A program made the translations under genes and the position numbers. Below are positions 35,758-45,422 of a stretch of 64,000 bases of DNA, one piece after another. Source of the DNA: Apiotrichum sp. Y4204 (Eukaryota > Basidiomycota > Tremellomycetes > Trichosporonales > Trichosporonaceae); contig JAMYHL010000006.1 in NCBI GenBank assembly GCA_025531455.1, positions 186,001-250,000 of the forward strand. Reading direction: 5' to 3'. The notes under the pieces are model-generated. The model did not search any database, had not been told where the DNA came from, and saw nothing but the letters and a program-made list of their open reading frames with translations. Positions within the stretch are counted from its first letter, which is position 1. Each line of letters opens with the position of its first letter.

Positions 35758-36086
35758 ACCGCCTCCACTCAGATATCATTTAGCATTGCAATGCAGCATT
35801 TCATGACGCGCTTCTCCGAGTCTGACGCTCAAGGGACGGCCGACGGCTGGCTTGGCCGTTCCCGGCTTGGTCTCCTCTTCTGTTCTCTGTCCCGCTTGGG
35901 CACTGCGCAACGCACCGCTCGACGCAGTCTTCAACGCTGCACCGCCCACACCGCACACCTACACCCTCTTTTTGCCTGTCCGTACTCTCACTTGCCCCGA
36001 CTCTCTCGTCCTTCCTTCCGTCCGGCCACTGTTCGCTCGGCTTGCGCCCTCACTTCCGCACGGTTACATCATTCTAGGTAGCGCGC
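35758..36086. other. Convergent intergenic region (COX18-like / ATP18)
   Basis: About 0.33 kb of 3' flanks; nothing else seen. Confidence 0.5.
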
Positions 36087-36822
36087 TTAGTGGGCCGACT
36101 GGGCCTGGATCGACGCGGCGTAGGGGTTCTTGGGGTCCTTGAGGGCGTCGGGGGCTGGGAAGTTAGCGGCAAGCCTTAGGCCCGGATGGGAGGAGCATAA
36201 CCATGAGACAAGGAGCTGTGAACCGGAAGAGATGCTTGACAAGTGATGCTGCATCTCGGCCCACCGCACTCCGCTCGAATCGCTCCCTCGCATACTCACT
36301 GGCGACAGCGGCGTCCTGGGCCTTGACGACACCGAAGAAGGTGACGGCCGAGGCGAAGATGAAGGGAGCCAGGGGCTTGAGGACCTGTGGAGCGAAGCGA
36401 AGCGGGGTTGTCAAGTCGAGAGACCCGCGGTGAATAATGGATAGAGGGTGGGAAGAGGATGTACACGGATCATGCGCGCGGTGCGTATCGAGTCGTGAGG
36501 GGGATATGTCGAGTGGGAGAGCGTATACGGTCGTGGTTCGTGTCGGGGTCGATATCGGCATGGGGTCGGCGTCAGCATAACAGCACAACAACAGCAAATC
36601 TCCTCCTCATCTCAACTCCGCTCCTCATCTGCGCTCGGCGCAGATCTACGCTCCTCTCTCCCTCCCGCTCACTCCCAACATCCTCCTCGCCATCTTCCCC
36701 ACCCTCCGTCTCCCATCTTCCCTCCCAACCTCGCTCCCCACCACTCCTCCCCTCTCTCCCTCTCCCCCTCCTCCCTCCATTTTCGTACGCACGGGAGTGG
36801 GCCAAGCGCGGAGACCGAACAT
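36087..36822 (-). CDS. ATP18: ATP synthase subunit j (Atp18-like), small membrane subunit
   Basis: Three exons: 36793-36822 (30 nt), 36300-36384, 36087-36154; only 60 residues, so easily missed. The protein starts MFGLRAWPTP and continues after a 408-nt intron VLKPLAPFIFASAVTFFGVV then KAQDAAVAT, ending PDALKDPKNPYAASIQAQ. The layout - short N-terminus with a Trp/Pro-Thr-Pro, Lys-Pro, a single transmembrane helix, Lys-Ala-Gln, then Asp-Pro-(K/R)-Asn-Pro - matches subunit j of fungal F1Fo ATP synthase (Fo peripheral stalk/dimer interface, inner membrane). No other family fits as well. The first intron is the longest in the window and immediately follows ten codons. Confidence 0.8.
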
Positions 36823-37499
36823 TTTGACGACTAACAATCAGCTTTTATGTATCCCAATTGTACTCACTGTTTGTATGTTGTGGGTTGACGGCGATGCGGA
36901 GAGTGAGCAGATGGCGCCGAGCACAGAGAGCCGAGTGAGTGAGTGACTGCTGCTGCTGCTGCCCTGCGACTGGCTGTTCGCTCTGCGGTGGGCCACGCGG
37001 AAGCCGGGCACAGCGTACAGCGGTCGGAGAGCGTCGGGGGGGAGAGCTACGCTGGCTACGCTACGCTGGGGCAGGCGGAGTTATCGAGTGTGGCGGCGAT
37101 TCGGAAGATCTCACACGTGGAACTAAAAAAACCCCCCAGGACCACAGATCCCCCGGATTTACCCTCCCCATCCCCGCATCTCCGATATCCGACGCCGCAA
37201 GTCTGACCACGGAGCGCTCCGAGCTCCATCCTAGGATCCTAGGCCTCGCAAGCCACGCTCCCCCCTCCGCGGGCTCCGCGCACTTCGCCCTTCGTGTGGC
37301 ACGTCCCATTCACGCCTCTCTGCACATATCGTACAGTCACATACAACTATAGCCAAGGGTATCTATCCCAGTGCTGGGCTCCGAGTCCATCGTGCCGCTG
37401 CCGTGCCCTTACTCGTTTGGTGTCATTTGGCGTACTCTGCGTTGAAGCATCCTGTATCCTGTCGTCCTCCTTCGCGCCCTACTCTCCCTAACCCCAGGG
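36823..37499. other. Intergenic: promoter of ATP18, 3' flank of histidine phosphatase
   Basis: About 0.68 kb between two minus-strand genes. No gene or clear repeat seen; one CTGCTGCTGCTGCTG run at about 36946-36961. Confidence 0.5.
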
Positions 37500-39368
37500 C
37501 TACAAGAGATGGTGCACGAACCGATGGTACACGCACGTACACGGTGCAGCGACCTCGGTGACGCGCACGACAATCACGTTCATCTCGCCCGTCACCAGGC
37601 GGCGCAGCGGTATGTGCAGGTTCTTGTACACTGCGCGCAGCACGCCCGAGTGTGCTGTCACCGATACATCTAGGGTTAGAAATGCAAGGTTCAGTGGGAC
37701 TCACAAGTGTCGTCGCCGTTGCACATGTCCATCACGATCCCGAGGCCCTTCCCGGCTCGCGCGACCATCTCGTCCTCGGTTTCGCGTCCGCGCACGCTCT
37801 TTGGCCGCCACACGAGATCGTCGTCGGGTGACGTTGCTGGAAAGGTGAATGTTGGGAACATTTCTCGCAGCTCGCGCAATGGCAACCGCTCGTCGCAGTG
37901 GTGCACATGCAGGTGTTCCCGTAATTCCTGGGTGGTGAGCTTGAGGGCAACAACGGGGGATTTCAGTGGGGCTTATCGCATCACTGATACTCCTGCCACA
38001 ACAACGCGCACCACAACAACAGGGCCCCCCCATCCCCCTCGGACTCCTCACCGGTCCCCGCCTCCCTCCCCAACTACCCTACTACTCACCTCGATACATT
38101 CTCCCGGCACGCCGTGTCCCATATCGCTCGCGCCCTGCGCCTTTCCGGGGAAGAGCCACGCCCACTCGAGTCCGGCCGTCTCGGCCGGGCGGCGCATGGG
38201 GCTCACAAACCAGCGCGTCGGGAGCGGCATGCCGGCGGCGGCCTCGCGCTCAAACACCCTGCCGAGCTTCTTGGCCTGCTCGCGGCCCAGGGCAGTGAGC
38301 GCGGGGTCGGTGATCGGATGTGTTTGTTGTACCTGCTGTCAGTCCAAGCTGGGAAAGCGGGGAGGCGCATGGAAGCATGGAAGTGCATGGGCCTCTCGGA
38401 TGTAGAGTTCCAGTCGGATGACAACCTGCGCACTGGCCACTGGCTGGCTGGCAGAAGTGGCAGATGACCCGTCCAGGCACGAGTGATGCCGAAGCTCGGG
38501 AATCTCGGGACTTGGCCAGGTAGTCAGGAAGGAGGTCATGAGGCCAGGAAGTGCTCTCCGCATCGACCATGTTATGAGAAGCGTCCAGCTCGATATTGGG
38601 TGTGGTTCGCGCACGCCATGTACGCCGTGCACGCCAGGTATGCTATACGCCGCTGCACCACATGGCCCCGAACCCAGGAGTAGGAGTAATACGCACCACA
38701 TTCTCCGGGAGGCCATACTTTTTGGCTAGGACGTTGTGCTCGGCTACCTGTCAACTGTGCACCGCACGCAGCACCCACCCTCGCCGTGTCGTGCCGTGTA
38801 GATGACCTTGATCTTCTCGCCGGGCGCGGCGTCAGCTTGCAGGTCTGGTGTGAGTGGCTGGAGAACAGAAAGCCGAGTGGCAGTCCGCATGGCTGTGCAG
38901 CGCGCCCGCGCCCTCGCAAGCGAGTTACGAGCTACGGGGCGATTCGCGCTGCGGCACACGACCTCGCTCTCGCTCGTACGCACCCGCAATAGCCTGCTTG
39001 AACGCGCCCCAGTCCTGCGCTACGAGCCCGAAGCGGTTCTCGATCTGGAGTCAGCTGCTAATGCGTGGACGTGGGGCGGGGGCTGGGGGATCGCCGTCGT
39101 CTGTGGACCGCAAATGCTCGCCATGCCAGGTCATGCCCGCAATGGTCTGATGAAGTCCAGCGCCGCAGCGCGCAGTTGAATATCAATGTGACTCCGCGCC
39201 GCCCAAGCGTCTGGCGGTGACGGCGCAGCGGCTGCGACGATCGCGGACGGGGACGAATTGGACATGGGCCCGGGGATACGTGCATGCAGCTCCGCGAGGA
39301 GCACTCACGTCGAGTTCCCATGACGAGAGGGCGAAGAAGCCGGGGACGTATTCGAAGTGGTATGGCAT
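37500..39368 (-). CDS. Histidine phosphatase (phosphoglycerate-mutase-like) superfamily protein
   Basis: Seven exons: 39309-39368, 38984-39044, 38779-38844, 38697-38743, 38090-38332, 37705-37927, 37500-37669; 269 residues. It begins MPYHFEYVPGFFALSSWELD; the catalytic motif IYTARHGEAEHNV (residues 55-67; nucleophilic His 60) is built across an intron. Other family elements: ITDPALTALGREQAKKLGRV, WFVSPMRRPAETA (Arg pocket), HLHVHHCDERLPLRELREMF, and the second catalytic His in VSVTAHSGVLRAV (His 220). This pattern resembles fungal Pmu1-type phosphatases rather than the glycolytic mutase; substrate unknown. Introns 1 (264 nt) and 4 (364 nt) are long for this window, and the exon 4 to exon 5 junction is the least certain. 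Confidence 0.85.
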
Positions 39369-40168
39369 GGTGGGCGGGGGTGGGGATGGGGGCGGATAGC
39401 CGAGGCGGGGGAGGGGTGAGGGGAGGTTTCGGCGGAGAGGGGAGAGGGGAGAGGGGGTGAGTGTCGGGAAGAGGGAGGGAACGGAAGGAAGACGCGGCGC
39501 GCGCGGTGGCGATGGCGAGAGAAATGGAGAGGATGGGATCGAGGGGGATGAAGATGCTCAAAGACGAGAAAGGTCAGGCGAGCTTTGGCCAACAAGAGCC
39601 AAGAGCCAGCAATAGCACCCAGCCGCCCGGGTGAGAGTGTGTGGGTGACTGCCCCGCCAGGAAGTAGGAAGTACCCGCTGGGCCGGCGCTCTCCGATCAG
39701 CAACAGCCTATTGCTCTCGATCTCCGGTTGTCGGGTGTATGCAGCGGTACCTAGCGGGACTGGTTGGCTGCAATCGTGCAGTGCATGCTAGTGTAGTGTT
39801 AGTCGGAACAGTGGACGAAGATGCATGCTGCATGCTGCTCCCTATCTGCTCTCATTTATCAAGTACTGCATGACCATATGACTACAGTGTGCTTAGGGCC
39901 ATCTCTTCGATACAGGATACACACTGCACGACACCCTGCACAGCCGACACAGGCTGCCGATATCCCTTACATCAGGATATGGCCTCCATCTTGATATCCA
40001 TCTGCAACAGACCCAATCCCTTGTTCCTCTTGCTCTCCAGACACATGCATAGTGTAATGTACAACACACCACGGCCACGGTCTCGTCTCGTCTCGCTCTG
40101 CAGCTGGCCACTCTCCACTTCGTCTCCAACCTCAAAACCTCGATCTACTCTCCAAGGAACGCCGCGCT
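39369..40168. other. Intergenic: promoter of histidine phosphatase, 3' flank of IWS1
   Basis: About 0.8 kb between two minus-strand genes. Purine-rich GGGGAGAGGGGAGAG-like stretch at about 39400-39480 on the plus strand (pyrimidine-rich leader on the coding strand). No gene seen. Confidence 0.5.
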
Positions 40169-41615
40169 CTATCCCCGCTTACCCGCCTTGAGCTGGCGCG
40201 CAAAGCGGTTGAACTTCTTGTTGTCCATCTGGATACGTGAGACGTGGTGCAGGTCCTCGACGTGGTGCTGCAGGCGCGACTCGGGCGCAACAGTGTACTG
40301 CACCTCCTGGACTTGTCAGCAAAGCCATCCAATTTCACCACACGTACCCTTGCCTGCGGAAGACGCGCGCCCTTCCGGGTCGCATTCTCTGCCAGGGCGG
40401 AGCGCACGTCGAAGCGCTTGGCCTTGGCGCCAAGCTTGGGCTTGGGACGGCGCGGGCGCTCGCTGCCCTCCGCATCGAGCTCGCGGTCTCCTTCACCCTC
40501 ACGCTCACGCTCGCCCTCGGTGCGGCGCTCGGTCTCGCGCTCAATGTCCTCGGCCGTCGCGATGAAACGGCTGCGGAAGTCGGCCGAGCGCTTAATGATC
40601 GGACGAGACCACGCCTGAACGAGCGCGTCCGCCTGGCGGTTGATGGCCGGCGTGACGCGCTTCGTCTTGGTGTAGAAAAGCACCACGGGACCGAGCTTGG
40701 ACTCGCGGATCGTCGCCGTGTCCAGGTCCATACGCGGGAGGACCTCAAAAATAGCCCTCTGGATACCCGGTGACGGAAGCGACTTGTCAGGCAGCGGGTC
40801 GAGCCACTCCTTGACCGCCTTGAGTACGTCGCTGTCGATGATGGATGACCACAGAGTGGTGCTGAGCGTTAGAAATAAGTCAATGCACAACGCACTTTTG
40901 AAGAACGGCCACGACCTCGTCCAGCATCGCAAGCTTGTTGGTCGCAGGCAGCTTCTGCTGGTTGGCGGCCGCGTCCTTTGCGGCAGCAGTCATCATGCGG
41001 TCGCTGAGGCGCGCACACACGTCGTCGTGGTACGAATCGACAATCTGGAGTGAGCACGGATAAAACAATCTTCAGCTATCCACTCACGTCGACATCCTCG
41101 CCGCCCTTTTTCTTGCGCCTGACGACACGCTGCTTCTTGCCAATATTGTCAATACGCTCCTCGAGCGCGTGGCGGCGGCGCGTCGCCTCGTCGAGCGGCT
41201 CCTCCTCCTCATCCTCAACGACCTCGTCGCGCCGACGGTCCTTCTTCTTCTTCTTGCGCTGCCGCTCCTCGTCCTCATCGCCACCAGACTCGGCGCTCCC
41301 GCGGCGCTTCTTGAACGACGGAATTCGCGGTGCCGCGTCCCCCTCTGCTCCCTCTCCAGGCGTGTTCGTCCCCGTGTTCGCCCCGGTGTGAACCCCAGAC
41401 TCCTCGCCCTCGCCCTCCTTCTCTCCATCGCCTTCCCTCTCTGCGCCCTCGTTGCGCTCCGTCTCGACGGCATCATCCGCCTCACGATCCGCTTCACGCC
41501 CCTCGTCGCCGAACATGTCGTCCGAGGGCGGCTCGCGGGCCGAAGAAGGGGCGCCGCCTGGAGACGGGGCCGCGGTGGGAGATGGTGCCGTTTCAGGGGG
41601 TGGCGAGGCCGACAT
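40169..41615 (-). CDS. IWS1: Transcription elongation factor IWS1/SPN1
   Basis: Four exons: 41088-41615, 40896-41044, 40348-40861, 40169-40306; 442 residues. The N-terminal 176 residues are acidic and low-complexity (Glu/Asp/Gly) with Lys/Arg nuclear-localisation patches (KKRRGS, RKKKKKDRRRDE, RVVRRKKKGG). The conserved core is a TFIIS N-terminal (LW) domain: LWSSIIDSDVLKAVKEWLDP, LPDKSLPSPGIQRAIFEVLP, LGPVVLFYTKTKRVTPAI, then WSRPIIKRSADFR. Iws1/Spn1 binds Spt6 and RNA polymerase II and acts in elongation and chromatin maintenance. The C-terminus (RLQHHVEDLHHVSRIQMDNK, then KKFNRFARQLKAGKRG) is the usual basic tail. Divergent from ERG9. Confidence 0.93.
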
Positions 41616-42480
41616 TGTTGGTTGTAGAGTGGATGGAGTGAAGAATGACAAAAGTGTGGATTTTGAGACAGCGAGTGACGAGCGGCGTGGTGTGGTGTGT
41701 TGAGTGAATAGTGAATGTAGTGAGCGGATTTTGCTTCCGTCTCCACCACACGAGCCAGGTGGCGATCAGCGCTGAACCCATTTCGACATTGTTCTCCATC
41801 GCTCCTGTGTCGCATCGCTTCAGCATCCCTTCTCATGCATGAAAAACCCATGCTTCACGCGCATTATAACCTGTTCTCTGCTTGGATGTATACTCTGTGT
41901 TGGAATGGGAGTGGGTAAACGACAGCTGACAAGATGAAACTGCTGCAAAGGTCCTGGGGGTGGCACAGAAACTTGAAGCGAAGGAGGCCCAATGCGTCCA
42001 GTCCCCCGAAGCGATCAGCTCCAAAGGAACTTTTGGAGGGATCATCAATGAGAGGGGGGACGCCGAGCTGCTGCGCATGCAGACATGACGGTTGCAGAGC
42101 ACTGTACATGGCGAGGATAGATGCGGACCTCGGCGCGCAGATGCATTCGATGCATGATGCGGTCGATGCGGCGGAGATGGAATTTTGGGTCCGTTCAGGA
42201 AAGAGTGGGTGAGTCCAAGCAGAGATCTCGGCGGTGGTGGCGGCGCGGCATGCAGCCCCGTCGCCAGGTCTCGTACGTGCCCTCCACCTCAGCGCGACCC
42301 TCGACCACCTCGAACTATCGTGCCATTGCAATCGAGTGTCAACGACCAAGAAAACATCCAACATCTACTTTTTCTTTTCTTACCACCCCACCGTCGTCGT
42401 CTATTCCGTTCACACAGCACCTTGACAGCCGCCAGACAGCCCACACTCAGCTCTTCCTCTCCCGCCCGCACATCTTCGCC
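41616..42480. other. Divergent intergenic region (IWS1 / ERG9)
   Basis: About 0.87 kb containing the promoters of IWS1 (-) and ERG9 (+). A candidate sterol-response site is listed separately. No gene seen. Confidence 0.5.
42382..42391 (+). promoter_or_regulatory. Candidate sterol regulatory element (Sre1/SREBP site) upstream of ERG9
   Basis: ACCACCCCAC lies 90 bases upstream of the ERG9 start and differs by one base from the classical SRE ATCACCCCAC. Fungal Sre1 activates ergosterol genes in low sterol/oxygen. A ten-base near-match in pyrimidine-rich DNA can occur by chance, so this is only a candidate. Confidence 0.25.
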
Positions 42481-44405
42481 ATGGGCGTCCTCGACCTCCT
42501 CCTCCTCGGTAAGTCTAAAGTCATGGCGGCATGGCACGAGCTAACGCCCACAGGCCTCACGCGCCCCGTAAGGTTCTGCAGCTATTTCATTACTTACCCC
42601 AGTCCGAGCTCCGCTCGCTCATCCACTACAAGGTCTGGCGCGATCACCGGGACATTACGCTCGAGTCGGACTTTGCGAGCACGGGATATGACCGCGAGAC
42701 GATGCGCCAGTGCTGGGCGTTCCTCGACCAGACGAGCAGGAGTTTTTCCATGGTCATTAAAGAGCTTGATGGCGAGCTTGCGCGTGTGGTGAGTGCCCCC
42801 GTGGAGGCGTATAACGTGGAGTCTGGAGAAGGGCTGGGAGGGCTGTATTCCTGATGGGCGGCCCGAGTGCCCGTTGAGAGCAGCTGCTTTCATGACCTTC
42901 GAGCGGTTGCTCTCCGGATCTCATGAGCTCTTATAAAGCCCAATGGTGATCATGGCAATCATGAGAACATGCGAGTCCTAGCCACTCCTAGCCACTCCGC
43001 GCCCTTACTGTTGATCAATTCCTCGGCAATAACAACCATCACGGTGAACACCGTTTTCCAGAGCTAACCCCAGGTGTGCCTCTTCTACCTCGTGCTCCGT
43101 GCGCTCGACACGATCGAGGACGACATGTCGGTCCCCAACTCCATCAAACTCCCGCTGCTTCGCTCCTTCCACGAGAAGCTCTACGAGCCTGGATGGCAGT
43201 TCCACGGCAGCGGACCGGGGGAGAAGGACCGTGCGGTGCTGCAGCAGTTTGACGTGATCCAGAAGGAATTCAGCATTCTCGACAAGGGCTACCAGCGTGT
43301 TATTGCCAACGTTGCCCGCAAGATGGGTGCTGGAATGGCCGACTTTGCCGCCCTCGCCACACCCGAGCTGCCCGTCGCCGAGGTCAACTCGATCGCAGAC
43401 TACGACCTGTACTGCCACTATGTTGCCGGTCTTGTCGGCGAGGGCCTCTCGGGTCTCTTCGCCTCGTCGGGCAAGGAGCGCTCCTTCATTGCCGACCAGC
43501 TCACGCTCTCCAACTCTATGGGTCTTCTGCTCCAGAAGACCAACATCTACCGTGACATCAAGGAGGACGTCGACGAGGGCCGCGGGTTCTGGCCCCGTGC
43601 CATCTGGGGCAAGTACGGCTTCAACACGATGAAGGAGATTGTCGACCCTGCACGTATCAAGGAGGCGCAGTGGGCCGCCAACGAGATGGTGCTCGACGCG
43701 CTCCGCCATGCGACTGACGCGCTCGACTACCTCACCCTTCTGAAAAACCAGAGTGTGTTCAACTTTGTCGCCATCCCCGCCGTCATGGCCATGGCGACCC
43801 TCGAGGTCTGCTTCATGAATCCCCTCATCTTCAAGCAGAACGTCAAGATCCGCAAGGGCCAGGCAGTCAAGATCATCATGCAGAGCACCAACCCGCGCGA
43901 CGTCGCGTACATGTTCCGCGACTATGCGCGCGCCATCCACAAAAAGATCCCCATGGACGAGCCCAACCTCCTCAAGCTCTCCATCGCATGTGCGCGCATC
44001 GAAAAGTGGGCAGAGCACCACTACCCGTCCTTCCTCATTATCACGCCCGGCGGCCGCGGCGCGCCGGCGCAGACCCAGATCGACCCCATGTCGACTGACG
44101 CCCGCGCACCCCTCTACCTCGAGATTGTCAACAAGGCGAGGCAAAAGGCCGACGACGAGCGCCGGGAAAAGTACCTCCAGGACCTCCGCGACCGCGGCAT
44201 CCTCAAGGACAAGCCGACGAGCGAGGAAGAGAAGCGCGCCATTGCCACCCAGCAGGCGGAGAAGGACGACAGCTTCCCCTGGCTGCTGTTTGGCGGCATT
44301 GCCGTCGCTATCCTCGCCGTCCTCGGCGCCTCCGTCGGTGCGCTCCTGTTTTTCGTCAATAAGTACGAGGGGTCGTCGACGGTGAGTTCAGAGTTGGGAA
44401 AGTAG
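42481..44405 (+). CDS. ERG9: Squalene synthase
   Basis: Four exons: 42481-42508, 42554-42567 (14 nt), 42603-42788, 43074-44405; 519 residues. It condenses two farnesyl diphosphates to squalene with NADPH, the committed step of ergosterol synthesis, on the ER membrane. Visible: GLTRPSELRSLIHYKVWRD assembled over two introns, FLDQTSRSFSMVIKELDGEL, the first Asp-rich motif DTIEDD (residues 88-93), YCHYVAGLVGEGLS, the second motif YRDIKEDVDEGRGFWP (Asp 237-Asp 241), and a single C-terminal membrane anchor WLLFGGIAVAILAVLGASV (from residue about 479). Starts at MGVLDLLLLG. The third intron is 285 nt, much longer than the first two. Transcribed divergently from IWS1. Confidence 0.97.
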
Positions 44406-45422
44406 GAGGTGGATGTTTGTGATCTGTGCTCTGTGCTTCTGGCGAGCGCTGAAGCATGTTCATCTTCTCCGCCCCGGGGAATCACGTCGCGACACATTTG
44501 CTGATGTTGTTTCTCTAGCTCTAGACGTTGCTCTCGGATAATATCTTTTGGTTGCCAGGCGCTGCATTGATGTCGTTGGCTCACTATGTATCTCGCATTC
44601 CAGGTCATGTCGAGTCGTGAGCAGCAGCAGTGTACGATCCAGAGTGTCCAACGCGACCCGAGCATGATCTTGCCACCCAGCCAGGCCCTGAGGGTGGACG
44701 AACAGGGTACAGAGACGCTTTAGACAGTGGGACGATCGATGCACCGCGCCCGCGCTATCAGGTTTATGTCGCTAGTGGGGTGTCACAGTTAGGCGCTAGT
44801 CTGGCATCCGAATGACGCACGCGACTGGTTTATTTTGCCGCTCGGGTAGTCTGATTCTCCCAGAATGTGTGCTATCACACGCATCGTCCACGGAGAGTAA
44901 ATCAGCGGATCCCGCTGCACTGATGTGCGCCGGTGACGCGGAATGACGAGGATGCGTACACGGACAATGTGCATTGGGCACAGTGTGTGAGGCTAACTGC
45001 GTTTCGGCAGCATGAAGCACGATGGAAAGTGGGAATCCTTAGGCTGACGGGACGCTTTGGCAGCTTTTACTGATTCTCTTGCCTCCCCCTCTGTTCTCTC
45101 TTCTCTCTTCTCTCTCCTCTGTCCTCTTTTTATTCTTCTTCCTTTCTTTCTTCTTCTTTCTTCATCTTACTCTTCCTCTTCAACTTGTCTTTCCTCTTTA
45201 TTCCCGTTTACTCCTCTTGTCCGTTCCTTCTCTTCCTGTTCCTCTTTTTCTTTCTGCTCTCCTCTCGGTCCATCCTTGTTTCCTCATTGTGTCTGTCTGT
45301 GTCTATTCCCTATAAGCGGTTGATATCGTGTCTTCCTCCCTCGCAGCTTCTATAACGACACAACGACTGAAACGACCCTCACTCTCCTTGTCTCTCTCCA
45401 TCCTTGCCTCTCATCTCCCGGG
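44406..45422. other. Intergenic: 3' flank of ERG9 and leader of the 906-residue orphan
   Basis: About 1 kb. A dense T/C (pyrimidine) tract runs from about 45070 to 45320, followed by leader sequence to the start codon at 45423. No gene seen. Confidence 0.5.

Noticed and set aside
43005..44144. 379-codon minus-strand frame opposite ERG9
   Set aside because: Antisense of squalene synthase; no independent protein features.
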